Source: Mytilus galloprovincialis
Taxonomy: Eukaryota; Mollusca; Bivalvia; Mytilida; Mytilidae
Assembly: GCF_965363235.1 (NCBI RefSeq)
Contig: NC_134850.1
Coordinates: 38,250,602-38,314,601, forward strand
Reading direction: 5' to 3'
Length of the DNA stretch: 64,000 nucleotides
Under the pieces are notes generated by a model that was not told the DNA's origin, ran no database searches, and saw only the letters and a program-made list of their open reading frames with translations. The number at the start of each line of letters is the position of its first letter. The first letter of the stretch is position 1. Positions 63,501 through 63,927 of this stretch are shown here, piece by piece. Both the position numbers and the translations under genes were made by a program.

Positions 63501-63927
63501 TAATTTATGAATTCCTTCAGTTCAGTTCACATTGCTACATATGGGAGAAAGAAAAATGAAAACCTGTTTTGACAGTTTAATGTGGTACATATTACTGTCT
63601 ATTTAATGACAATTGCTAGACAGATTATTAGTGAGAAGCAAGTACTATTTAATGAAAATATTCACCTCATCCAATTCCAGTGGTTGACTTGTTTCATGAA
63701 AAGTTTGGGAAGTCAAACTTCTAGTTATCTGGCCTCGTCAATAAGCTTTGTAAATTCTTTTAGATTGGTCATCTACTACCTAGAAAGGGAACATTCATAT
63801 CTAGTATCAAAGAATATAAGTATATGTACAGAGAGTCAATATGCTTGTGAACAGAACTATGTGATACTCGAGAATATGATGCTACCAATCTTACAGTGCA
63901 GTAATAATGGTGGATTTATTGAAGAAG
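64..63927 (+). CDS. Interior of a giant gene: 20 tandem cysteine-rich A-b-B-C modules (68 exons; both ends outside the window)
   Basis: Function unknown; I recognise no named family. Each module of about 195 residues reads: exon A, Cys1 as its second residue, then C-x-L, S-C-T, a CC doublet, D-P-C (Cys6), V-G-I-E-K and YxWG; exon b, about 14 residues ending in a hydrophobic strand; exon B, Y-x-I-x-D-L, a strand ending V-C-F-E-S (B-Cys1), P-C (B-Cys2), L-P-K-x-x-C-D-W (B-Cys3); exon C, D-F-S-L-x-x-W, L-G-I-x-x-Y-L, one Cys, G-W-N. All exons have AG/GT borders, and exon lengths satisfy the phase pattern 1-1-2-1 throughout. The 11,568 coding bases contain no stop. Alternating hydrophobic residues in A, b and B suggest beta strands. 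Sequons such as NIT, NKS, NET and NVS recur, which with the cysteines suggests a secreted product. Introns without a recognised element include 3399-3805, 3983-4500, 10726-11106, 11366-11975, 12137-12532, 12698-13032, 14537-14962, 31358-31770, 32898-33512, 43578-43949, 44672-45070, 47995-48502, 48713-49200, 53402-53861 and 54072-54613. The gene continues past both ends. Confidence 0.93.
773..832 (+). repeat. Fragment of the mytilid AAGATGTGGTATGATTG repeat
   Basis: Matches the start of the copy at 19138: GAAGATGTGGTG followed by CCAATGAGACAACTCTCC. It lies in intron A1/b1; the rest of that intron shows nothing I recognise. Confidence 0.6.
908..950 (+). CDS. Module 1, exon b (43 nt)
   Basis: Split-off end of domain A, about 14 residues ([10 protein letters not shown]). 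Acceptor TTTACAG, donor GTAAGT; enters in phase 1 and leaves in phase 2. Found by its length and phase match to the other b exons. Confidence 0.85.
1220..1380 (+). CDS. Module 1, exon B
   Basis: Contains YMIEDL, SLCFET, KDC and LPKVFCDW: all three B cysteines. Sequon NIS. Acceptor TTTTAAG, donor GTAATA. Confidence 0.92.
1594..1789. repeat. Long near-perfect palindrome
   Basis: Inner arms 1627-1679 and 1686-1738 pair over about 53 bp with two mismatches around a 6-nt loop. Outer arms (ATTGTATAAATAAACC and its complement) close at 1594 and 1789. The unpaired segment 1739-1762 contains GGCCAATGGCCGAAACGTC. The outer arm sequence recurs alone at 44358-44381. Confidence 0.8.
1887..2057 (+). CDS. 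Module 1, exon C (divergent)
   Basis: Begins DFSLTSLL, so the Trp of FSLxxW is absent. It keeps the single cysteine (SPSC) but also lacks the final GW. Donor GTAAGT. Confidence 0.88.
2359..2611 (+). CDS. Module 2, exon A+b fused
   Basis: First fused copy: YVWG runs on without an intron into the b segment ([12 protein letters not shown]). Six cysteines (CC, LDPC). Sequon NKT. Leaves in phase 2, as a separate b exon would. Confidence 0.93.
2740..2830 (+). repeat. Fragment of the mytilid AAGATGTGG repeat (distal part)
   Basis: Resembles 19225-19290: ACCTTCAACAATGAACAAAACCCATAC, then a GCTGTAAAAGG-like stretch. Just upstream of the MITE. Confidence 0.5.
2882..3127. mobile_element. MITE, 246 bp (family 1)
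   Basis: Imperfect terminal inverted repeats of about 60 bp, beginning ACAGCTAATTTCC and containing GGCTTGC and CTTTGTTTGTAT; no coding content. Similar copies lie at 43079 and 21146. Confidence 0.7.
3229..3398 (+). CDS. Module 2, exon B
   Basis: YTIFDL, ELCLEY, NDC and FPKPLCNW. The loop between the first two cysteines is longer than usual (170-nt exon). Donor GTATGG. Confidence 0.92.
3806..3982 (+). CDS. Module 2, exon C
   Basis: [17 protein letters not shown] and NGWN. Sequon NTT. Donor GTAATA. Confidence 0.9.
4501..4756 (+). CDS. Module 3, exon A+b fused
   Basis: Six cysteines (CC, LDIC); VGVEN in place of VGIEK. Sequon NKT at the position before the SLLDY-like strand. Ends FSFMGLLRM at donor GTGAGT. 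Confidence 0.93.
4805..5010 (+). repeat. Mytilid dispersed repeat (GATCTCAGGTGCTC type)
   Basis: GAAAACTAAAGACCGAAGAAC, then GATCTCAGGTGCTCTGGAAGG and CAGATCCTACTTAACATATG. Partial copies occur at 25318-25385, 27755-27870, 30370-30450 and 54740-54915. Confidence 0.55.
5363..5523 (+). CDS. Module 3, exon B
   Basis: YQIYDF, SLCLES, GC and LPKPLCDL (Trp of CDW replaced by Leu). Sequon NVS. Acceptor ATTTTAG, donor GTAATA. Confidence 0.9.
5683..5800 (-). repeat. Degenerate tRNA-derived SINE fragment
   Basis: GGCAATCCTAGTCA, CAAGATCAGAGTC and GGTTTGAAACC match the body and B-box region of the copies at 7519 and 13475, with many changes. Minus orientation. Confidence 0.5.
5880..6050 (+). CDS. Module 3, exon C
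   Basis: [23 protein letters not shown] and GWN: close to the family consensus. Acceptor TTTCAG, donor GTATAA. Confidence 0.92.
6281..6743 (+). mobile_element. HINE/pearl-like element, TGCCCC family, two core repeats
   Basis: 5' hairpin TGCCCC...GGGGCA, then a CGTTCGTC microsatellite, two core repeats with a 166-bp period (TTAAAGTTTTTGGTC at 6381 and 6547), 3' hairpin TCCATGTACTATGGA, then ACACATTCTTGTTT. No coding capacity. Bivalve pearl elements have this layout. Confidence 0.75.
6924..7176 (+). CDS. Module 4, exon A+b fused
   Basis: Six cysteines (CC, LDAC) and FGIEKL. The Gly of YxWG is replaced (DYTFKTW). Sequons NIS and NES. Donor GTAAGT. Confidence 0.93.
7278..7399. mobile_element. 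MITE, 122 bp, CAGTGGCGGATCCAG ends
   Basis: Terminal inverted repeats CAGTGGCGGATCCAG and CTGGATCTGCCACTG, flanked on both sides by AATGC. CAGTG ends are common in hAT-like elements, but I see only 5 bp of likely target duplication. Confidence 0.7.
7519..7815 (-). mobile_element. tRNA-derived SINE with a 32-bp internal tandem repeat
   Basis: Read on the minus strand: a tRNA-like head with A-box-like TGGCACAAGTGG and B-box-like GGTCAAACCC, a body containing CCAATCTTAATTGAC, then a (CAAT)n tail. Positions 7555-7682 hold four copies of a 32-bp unit (GAGTGCCTGGGAGAACCACC...), an expansion absent from the copy at 13475. Confidence 0.7.
7955..8118 (+). CDS. Module 4, exon B
   Basis: FRIEEI, SVCFET, GDC and IPKQPCSW. 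Donor GTTAGT. Confidence 0.93.
8321..8500 (+). CDS. Module 4, exon C
   Basis: [27 protein letters not shown] and HGWN; the 180-nt length keeps frame. The donor GTTATA is weak but follows GWNS at the family position. Confidence 0.85.
8558..8632 (+). repeat. Two-copy tandem repeat of about 45 bp
   Basis: ATATTGACGGTTRCA followed by GGTAAATTATATTGA occurs twice in tandem in intron C4/A5. The rest of that intron (8501-8895) shows nothing else clear. Confidence 0.6.
8896..9148 (+). CDS. Module 5, exon A+b fused
   Basis: Six cysteines (SCC, IDPC), IGIEKY and FEFG. Sequon NVT. Acceptor TTTTTCAG, donor GTATTT. Confidence 0.93.
9367..9530 (+). CDS. Module 5, exon B
   Basis: YKITDF, KVCFND, PC and LQKGHCDM: Trp of CDW is Met, but all three cysteines are kept. 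Acceptor TTTTTGCAG, donor GTAAGC. Confidence 0.9.
9889..10000. repeat. Foldback repeat
   Basis: Arms 9889-9920 and 9969-10000 (AATGAAAGTGGCCG... and its complement) pair with few mismatches. It sits within a probable larger dispersed repeat (about 9650-10210) of unknown class. Confidence 0.65.
10386..10465 (+). repeat. Short tandem duplication
   Basis: ATAGTTAAGTTTAAAGTTAAA...AACTTAACAWGGAAGTAA occurs twice, about 42 bp apart, and each unit is itself partly palindromic. Confidence 0.6.
10546..10725 (+). CDS. Module 5, exon C
   Basis: [21 protein letters not shown] and QGWS. The codon shared with exon B makes the sequon NWS. Confidence 0.9.
11107..11365 (+). CDS. Module 6, exon A+b fused
   Basis: Six cysteines (QCC, IDPC), IGIERL, YQWG, then LYGVLRI. 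Longest A exon here (259 nt). Donor GTAAGT. Confidence 0.94.
11976..12136 (+). CDS. Module 6, exon B
   Basis: YLINDF, SVCLES, GTC and VPKPLCNW. Acceptor ATTATAG, donor GTTAGT. Confidence 0.92.
12533..12697 (+). CDS. Module 6, exon C
   Basis: [24 protein letters not shown] and NGWSN; Trp of FSLxxW is Tyr. Donor GTATTT. Confidence 0.92.
13033..13288 (+). CDS. Module 7, exon A+b fused (divergent)
   Basis: Six cysteines (HCC, MDIC), but GIEKL reads SLEEV. YEYG, then FSLFGLFDV. Sequon NIT. Frame and splice sites are normal. Confidence 0.9.
13475..13690 (-). mobile_element. tRNA-derived SINE
   Basis: Starts with TTGATTGATTGATTGGTG (the tail in reverse), then AGTCAATTAAAATTGGAGTC and an ACTTACAACCTCAGTG segment. 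Same family and orientation as the copy at 7519, without its 32-bp expansion. Confidence 0.65.
13926..14089 (+). CDS. Module 7, exon B
   Basis: FIIKDL, SSCLES, GIC and LPKPSCQV (no Trp after the third cysteine). Sequon NIS. Donor GTATGT. Confidence 0.92.
14360..14536 (+). CDS. Module 7, exon C
   Basis: [24 protein letters not shown] and KGWNK. The intron-split first codon is Asn, making sequon NFT. Donor GTAAGA. Confidence 0.93.
14963..15215 (+). CDS. Module 8, exon A+b fused
   Basis: Six cysteines (TCC, LDPC), IGIEKF and YNFG. Sequon NIS before the LLNY strand. Followed by a 4.4-kb intron that carries a transposon-like element. Confidence 0.93.
15230..18794. mobile_element. 3.6-kb TTAA-flanked DNA-transposon-like element
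   Basis: Ends AGGGAAACTTCG and (reverse complement of the right end) AGGGAAAATTCG are inverted repeats. TTAA flanks both sides (15226-15229 and 18795-18798), as for piggyBac-type insertions. A further shared stretch, ATGTTCATT, lies about 45 bp inside each end. The interior is AT-rich but uses CG more than the surrounding introns. I find no recognisable transposase, so it is probably non-autonomous or decayed. It occupies most of intron A8/B8. Confidence 0.7.
19118..19490. repeat. Inverted pair of mytilid AAGATGTGG repeats
   Basis: A plus copy at 19138-19335 (AAGATGTGGTATGATTGC, ACTGTAGGTCACCGTAC, TCAACAATGAGCAAAAAGCC) faces a minus copy at 19365-19480 (GGGTTTTGCTCATTGTC, GAGAGTTGTCTC). The transcript could fold into a long imperfect hairpin just upstream of exon B8. 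Confidence 0.7.
19582..19745 (+). CDS. Module 8, exon B
   Basis: FMIKDF, SICFNS, SPC and LPKSICEW. Acceptor is a long T tract ending ATAG; donor GTAAGT. Confidence 0.93.
19800..20475 (+). mobile_element. HINE/pearl-like tandem-core element
   Basis: 19800-19895 resembles a TGCCCC-family core (ACACATGTTC, TTTTGACCC, TTCACTGAACATAGAAA). From 19899 a different family begins, with three core repeats marked by GTGTGTYATAATG at 20042, 20218 and 20379 (spacing 176 and 161 bp). It ends at a perfect 10-bp stem with 4-nt loop, TGGTAAAAAT/ATTTTTACCA, 20451-20474. Confidence 0.6.
20834..20980 (+). CDS. Module 8, exon C (short)
   Basis: At 147 nt it is the shortest C exon: [12 protein letters not shown] is followed after only a few residues by GW, so the usual stretch between Cys and GW is missing. 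Frame kept. Junction sequon NFS. Donor GTTAAG. Confidence 0.85.
21146..21395. mobile_element. MITE, 250 bp (related to family 1)
   Basis: Long imperfect inverted repeats, starting ACAGCCGATTTCAATGAG and ending CTCAATAAAGTCAGCTGT, with GGTTAGCTTG inside each arm. Confidence 0.65.
21779..22034 (+). CDS. Module 9, exon A+b fused
   Basis: Six cysteines (DCC, IDPC), VAIEQL, YEWG and LFGFVRM. Sequon NQS. Donor GTATGT. Confidence 0.94.
22735..23650. mobile_element. Foldback element 1, ends built of short subrepeats
   Basis: Inverted ends at 22735-22807 and 23569-23650 are each made of tandem units of about 17 bp (consensus near TCAAATYGGCACCTRGT). Foldback-type transposons have ends of this kind. 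The interior contains the MITE at 23183 and no recognised gene. Confidence 0.65.
23183..23358. mobile_element. Palindromic MITE, 176 bp, inside foldback element 1
   Basis: Outer arms TAGTCCAAATAATTAT and GACGTCTGGCAAGGCT pair with AGCCTTGCCAGACGT and ATAATTATTTGGACTA. A second hairpin inside (TTTCTGGGACGCCTTC and complement, 23224-23271) surrounds ACGACGTTCGT. Confidence 0.8.
23750..24475. mobile_element. Foldback element 2, with TTCGCACCCTACA subrepeats
   Basis: Inverted ends at 23750-23846 and 24369-24473 consist of degenerate units like TTCGCACCCTACA and are unrelated to element 1. The interior carries three direct repeats of about 100 bp (CCAAAACATGAT at 24049, 24151 and 24248). The rest of intron A9/B9, to 25516, shows only the repeat fragment at 25318-25385. 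Confidence 0.65.
25517..25686 (+). CDS. Module 9, exon B
   Basis: FRIVDL, SVCMEA, HC and LPKQKCNW. Slightly long loop between B-Cys1 and B-Cys2. Acceptor TTGCAG, donor GTAAGT. Confidence 0.93.
26031..26192 (+). CDS. Module 9, exon C
   Basis: [29 protein letters not shown] appears as EW. Sequon NVS. Acceptor TTTTTCAG, donor GTAAGC. Confidence 0.88.
26513..26765 (+). CDS. Module 10, exon A+b fused
   Basis: Six cysteines (ECC, VDTC), VGIEKM, LLDYTYG and LLGLARM. Sequons NIT and NTT. Donor GTATGT. Confidence 0.94.
27330..27493 (+). CDS. Module 10, exon B
   Basis: YTIEDL, SFCIES, RSC and FPKPLCQV. Sequons NLT and NRS. An A27 homopolymer starts 24 bases downstream. Confidence 0.92.
27517..27543 (+). 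repeat. A27 homopolymer
   Basis: Uninterrupted run of adenines starting 24 bases after the donor of exon B10. Confidence 0.95.
27988..28155 (+). CDS. Module 10, exon C
   Basis: [29 protein letters not shown] and NGWIK. Sequon NDT. Donor GTAGGG. Confidence 0.92.
28214..28252 (+). repeat. T25-G14 homopolymer pair
   Basis: 25 thymines directly followed by 14 guanines, 58 bases into intron C10/A11. Confidence 0.95.
28439..29683 (-). mobile_element. HINE/pearl-like element with 147-bp core repeats
   Basis: Read on the minus strand: 5' hairpin GTCGAGTCTGCAAC/GTTGCAGAAAGCTCGAC, then a (CGG)n tract, core repeats carrying TGACCTCATTTTCATGGT, then a 3' hairpin AGTGTGTGCACT followed by CTTGT. The marker lies at 28581, 28727, 28874, 29021, 29168, 29315 and 29478, so five of six steps are 146-147 bp. 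The intron rest (29684-30116) shows nothing. Confidence 0.75.
30117..30329 (+). CDS. Module 11, exon A (lacks Cys6)
   Basis: Five cysteines only: the LDPC position reads LNQDLQ and GIEKL reads RIGEH. Frame, length and splice sites are normal. Its loss of Cys6 matches the loss of B-Cys3 in the same module. Sequon NIT. Confidence 0.85.
30732..30774 (+). CDS. Module 11, exon b (43 nt)
   Basis: [11 protein letters not shown], matching the end of fused A exons. Acceptor TTTTTTCAG, donor GTATGT. Confidence 0.87.
31194..31357 (+). CDS. Module 11, exon B (lacks Cys3)
   Basis: LSVCWES and KPC are kept, but after LPKQ the usual C-D-W reads RHLQ, so B-Cys3 is missing. Acceptor CCCCCAG, donor GTAGGC. 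Confidence 0.88.
31771..31926 (+). CDS. Module 11, exon C
   Basis: [11 protein letters not shown] and [13 protein letters not shown] appears as SW and the segment after the cysteine is short. Sequon NLS. Donor GTATGT. Confidence 0.86.
32173..32425 (+). CDS. Module 12, exon A+b fused
   Basis: Six cysteines (NCC, LDAC), VGIEKL, YQWG and LNGILRL. Fused layout although modules 11 and 13 on either side are split. Sequon NKS. Confidence 0.94.
32734..32897 (+). CDS. Module 12, exon B
   Basis: YQINYL, EVCMSS, PC and LPKEKCDW. Sequon NYT. Acceptor TTTCAG, donor GTAAGT. Confidence 0.93.
33513..33668 (+). CDS. Module 12, exon C (no GW)
   Basis: [25 protein letters not shown]; the end reads NILMS with no GW. 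Donor GTATGT. Confidence 0.87.
33810..33900 (+). repeat. Degenerate TGCCCC-family core fragment
   Basis: CCCTTAACTTGAAACTTGGTGTACAAG resembles the core of the element at 6281. Weak match. Confidence 0.35.
34260..34364. mobile_element. Foldback MITE, 105 bp
   Basis: GAGGGGTATTTGC and ATTCCAGTC at the left pair with GACTGGTAT and GCAAATACCCCTC at the right; the centre, TTTCACGAGCCGTAAGGTGA, is also palindromic. The rest of intron C12/A13 shows nothing else clear. Confidence 0.75.
34915..35124 (+). CDS. Module 13, exon A
   Basis: Six cysteines (DCC, IDSC), VGIEN and FDW. The donor GTAAGT is followed only 12 bases later by a repeat element. Confidence 0.92.
35137..36954 (+). mobile_element. HINE/pearl-like element E1, AGCTCACC family, three ~500-bp cores
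   Basis: Starts at hairpin AGCTCACCTGGCCC/GGGCCAAGTGAGCT, then a CGTCCGTCGTC microsatellite, three core units of about 500 bp (CTGAAACTAC near 35258, 35760 and 36255), then 3' hairpin GGCTCTTTAGAGCC and TCTAGTTT. Each unit contains ATCCAAGATGGCCGCC or a close variant. It begins 12 bp after the splice donor of exon A13. Confidence 0.8.
37317..37359 (+). CDS. Module 13, exon b (43 nt)
   Basis: [11 protein letters not shown]. It lies between two large repeat-filled introns; acceptor TTTATAG, donor GTAAGT. Without it the frame from A to B would break. Confidence 0.87.
39283..40234 (+). mobile_element. HINE/pearl-like element, AACCGG family, nested in E3
   Basis: 5' hairpin AACCGGATTTTTGTG/ACAAAAATGTCGGTT, a GGGC microsatellite (39332-39378), about four 161-bp core repeats (GTTGTTACTGA at 39446, 39607, 39768 and 39929, degenerate at 40090), then 3' hairpin GCTGTC/GACAGC and CTCTTGTTT. 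A third sequence family with the same layout. Confidence 0.8.
40395..40941. mobile_element. TTAA-flanked MITE, 547 bp, nested in E3
   Basis: Ends AGTCATAAGAAAC and GTTTCTTATGACT form a perfect 13-bp inverted repeat; TTAA flanks both sides. The uninterrupted sequence of the host repeat at 60370-60410 shows the empty site. No coding content. Confidence 0.78.
41706..41869 (+). CDS. Module 13, exon B
   Basis: FQLEEL, SICWDS, ATC and LAKEYCDW. Sequon NIS. The acceptor CTGAAG is weaker than usual, chosen because phase and FQLEEL fit. Confidence 0.9.
42149..42325 (+). CDS. Module 13, exon C
   Basis: [30 protein letters not shown] appears as RW. Sequon NTS. Donor GTAAGG. Confidence 0.92.
42709..42921 (+). 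CDS. Module 14, exon A
   Basis: Six cysteines (DCC, IDPC), VGIEQM and DYSWG. Sequons NKS and NRS. Upstream in-frame codons up to 42528 are intron read-through. Acceptor TTTTCAG. Confidence 0.94.
43079..43320. mobile_element. MITE, 242 bp (family 1)
   Basis: TAGCTAATTTCCCAATGCTTG at the left and GGAAATAAGCT at the right, with AACAAAGCAAGCTAGCTAGCC near the right end. Same ends and size as the copy at 2882. Confidence 0.65.
43535..43577 (+). CDS. Module 14, exon b (43 nt)
   Basis: [11 protein letters not shown]. Acceptor TTTTGTAG, donor GTAGGT. Confidence 0.86.
43950..44116 (+). CDS. Module 14, exon B
   Basis: FTIDDL, SVCFDA, STC and LPKQQCKY. Sequons NVS and NST. Donor GTAAGA. Confidence 0.93.
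44507..44671 (+). CDS. Module 14, exon C
   Basis: [24 protein letters not shown] and DGWIR. Donor GTAAAT. Confidence 0.92.
45071..45283 (+). CDS. Module 15, exon A
   Basis: Six cysteines (KCC, LDAC), IHIEKF and YVYG. Sequon NET. Acceptor TTTTCAG, donor GTAAGA. Confidence 0.94.
45895..46047. mobile_element. Foldback MITE, about 150 bp
   Basis: Left arm AAATAGTA-like ATACAAATATAGCCTTTGTATG (first 20 bases shown in spaced form: ATACAAATAT AGCCTTTGTA) pairs with right arm CATACAAAGGCTGTATTTG. An inner pair, ATTGACCT and AGGTCGAT, continues the fold. The remainder of intron A15/b15 shows nothing. Confidence 0.65.
46502..46544 (+). CDS. Module 15, exon b (43 nt)
   Basis: [12 protein letters not shown]. 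Acceptor TTTTCAG, donor GTAAGT. Confidence 0.88.
46765..46945 (+). repeat. Diverged mytilid AAGATGTGG repeat
   Basis: CCAATGAGAAACTCTCCACC, AACAATGAGCAAGAACCCATAC, AGCAAGCTATAAGAGACCC and AAACAATTCAAATGAGAAAG follow the order of the copy at 19138. Confidence 0.65.
47265..47296 (+). repeat. G-rich tract with quadruplex potential
   Basis: A run of guanines broken by single T and A bases. It could form a G-quadruplex in DNA or in the nascent transcript. Confidence 0.85.
47501..47664 (+). CDS. Module 15, exon B
   Basis: YTVDEL, GVCLES, HC and LPKPSCDW. Followed by the shortest intron of the gene that I traced (159 bp). Confidence 0.94.
47824..47994 (+). CDS. Module 15, exon C
   Basis: [23 protein letters not shown] and GWK. 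Junction sequon NFS and internal NLT. Acceptor GCAG, donor GTAAAA. Confidence 0.92.
48503..48712 (+). CDS. Module 16, exon A
   Basis: Six cysteines (DCC, LNPC), VGIEN and FDWG. Acceptor GTTTTCAG, donor GTAAGT. Confidence 0.94.
49201..49243 (+). CDS. Module 16, exon b (43 nt)
   Basis: [12 protein letters not shown]. Acceptor TTTTAG, donor GTAAGT. Confidence 0.88.
49608..49730 (+). repeat. Mytilid AAGATGTGG repeat, partial
   Basis: GACAATGAGTCATCTCTCC, GAGACCAAATGATGTAGAAG, TAGGTCACCGTACAGCC and TTCAACAATGG. A TGCCCC-family element begins directly after it. Confidence 0.7.
49750..50053 (+). mobile_element. HINE/pearl-like element, TGCCCC family, one core
   Basis: 5' hairpin TGCCCC...GGGGCA, a CGTTCGTCCG microsatellite, one core repeat, then GGGGCATTCGTGTACTG and ACACATTCTTGTTT. 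Same family as 6281-6743 with one core instead of two. Confidence 0.75.
50136..50299 (+). CDS. Module 16, exon B
   Basis: YSVYDL, SVCFEF, PC and LSKKPCKW. Sequons NVS and NKT. Donor GTAAGT. Confidence 0.93.
50655..50828 (+). CDS. Module 16, exon C
   Basis: [24 protein letters not shown] and DGWR. Sequon NSS. Weak donor GTTTGC, fixed by GWRT and phase. Confidence 0.9.
50860..51116 (+). mobile_element. HINE/pearl-like element, TGCCCC family, diverged
   Basis: Same order of landmarks (CCCCACCTA, GTTGAAGTCCAATCA, ACACATGTTCC, CCACTGAACATAG, CACATTCTTGTTT), but the 5' hairpin and microsatellite are eroded. Begins about 30 bp after the donor of exon C16. Confidence 0.65.
51257..51469 (+). CDS. 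Module 17, exon A
   Basis: Six cysteines (QCC, IDPC), VRIEKL and YVWG. Domain A is intact although domain B of the same module lacks two cysteines. Confidence 0.94.
51666..51708 (+). CDS. Module 17, exon b (43 nt)
   Basis: [12 protein letters not shown]. Acceptor TTTTTCAG, donor GTAAGT; a palindromic MITE starts 29 bases downstream. Confidence 0.88.
51738..51907. mobile_element. MITE, about 170 bp, ACACCTTATCGCTATT ends
   Basis: Perfect inverted ends ACACCTTATCGCTATT and AATAGCGATAAGGTGT, flanked by TA as in Tc1/mariner-type insertions. GC-rich interior (CGGCCGGCCGACCCGGCCG). Confidence 0.8.
52247..52407 (+). CDS. Module 17, exon B (lacks Cys1 and Cys2)
   Basis: The VCFES strand reads AVSFDA and the PC position reads REEEY, so B-Cys1 and B-Cys2 are both gone, while B-Cys3 remains in LPKTVCDW. 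Frame is open and splice sites are good. Confidence 0.9.
52978..53050 (+). repeat. Diverged fragment of the mytilid AAGATGTGG repeat
   Basis: AAGATTTGGTATGATTGATAATGAG with decayed continuation. It lies in intron B17/C17, which otherwise shows nothing. Confidence 0.5.
53237..53401 (+). CDS. Module 17, exon C
   Basis: [26 protein letters not shown] appears as SW. Donor GTACAG. Confidence 0.92.
53862..54071 (+). CDS. Module 18, exon A
   Basis: Six cysteines (QCC, LDSC), ISIEKI and FKFG. Sequons NIT and NNT. Acceptor TTGTAG, donor GTAAGA. Confidence 0.94.
54614..54656 (+). CDS. Module 18, exon b (43 nt)
   Basis: [12 protein letters not shown]. Acceptor ATTTTAG, donor GTAAGT. Confidence 0.88.
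55092..55258 (+). CDS. Module 18, exon B
   Basis: YSIEDL, QFCYES, QC and LPKRQCDW: near consensus. Donor GTAAAT. Confidence 0.94.
55283..55345 (+). mobile_element. 5' fragment of a TGCCCC-family element
   Basis: TGCCCCACCTACGATAGTAG, GGAGCATTATG and TTTTCTGGTCTGTG, then the match stops without core or 3' end. Confidence 0.7.
55714..55887 (+). CDS. Module 18, exon C
   Basis: [25 protein letters not shown] and LGWNK: one of the best consensus copies. Followed by the longest intron of the window (4,977 bp). Confidence 0.94.
56694..56775 (+). repeat. 27-bp tandem repeat, three copies
   Basis: CATTGTGTTATGGTAGCCCA plus CTATGAG/A repeats at 56694, 56721 and 56748 with almost no divergence. The intron part before it (55888-56690) is AT-rich with nothing recognised. 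Confidence 0.85.
57798..59718 (+). mobile_element. HINE/pearl-like element E5, 166-bp core array, nested in E4
   Basis: Starts AGCTCACCTGGCC and ends GGCTCTTGAGAGCC then TCTAGT, so its ends belong to the AGCTCACC family, but its core is different. Confidence 0.78.
57811..59580 (+). repeat. Tandem array of a 166-bp unit, about 10.7 copies
   Basis: GCCGATCCATCATCC or a variant recurs at about 57882, 58048, 58214, 58381, 58546, 58712, 58878, 59044, 59210, 59376 and 59542. Units are nearly identical, so the array is young or homogenised. Each contains ATCCAAGATGGCCGCC or a close variant. Confidence 0.88.
60865..61074 (+). CDS. Module 19, exon A
   Basis: Six cysteines (ECC, IDPC), VGIEKF and YKLG. 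Sequon NIS. Acceptor TTTTCAG, donor GTATAT. Confidence 0.94.
61360..61566 (+). CDS. Module 19, exon b+B fused
   Basis: The only copy in which b ([13 protein letters not shown]) runs into B (YSIEDF, SVCFES, KPC, ILCAW) with no phase-2 intron. The 207-nt exon equals 43 plus 164. Starts after TTTCATAG and ends at GTAATG. Confidence 0.93.
61915..62050 (+). repeat. Diverged mytilid AAGATGTGG repeat
   Basis: GAAATATGGTATGATTGCCC, GACCTTCAACAATGAGC and ACTATAAAAGGC in the usual order, in intron B19/C19. Confidence 0.6.
62308..62469 (+). CDS. Module 19, exon C (no GW)
   Basis: [24 protein letters not shown]; the end reads LSFTN with no GW. Junction sequon NFS. Weak donor GTTTGT. Confidence 0.88.
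62866..63072 (+). CDS. Module 20, exon A
   Basis: Six cysteines (ECC, VDPC), VGIED and FSFG. Sequon NTS. Acceptor TTTTTGCAG, donor GTAAGA. Confidence 0.93.
63389..63431 (+). CDS. Module 20, exon b (43 nt)
   Basis: [12 protein letters not shown]. Acceptor TTTTAG, donor GTATGT. Confidence 0.88.
63764..63927 (+). CDS. Module 20, exon B (last exon in window)
   Basis: SICTES, YAC and LPILQC: all three cysteines. Sequon NIS. It ends in phase 1 at donor GTATAT, so a C exon should follow beyond 64000. Confidence 0.88.

Noticed and set aside
64-63927. Tandem pseudogene fragments rather than one gene
   Set aside because: All exons keep frame, phase and splice sites, and cysteine parity is preserved, which decay would not produce.
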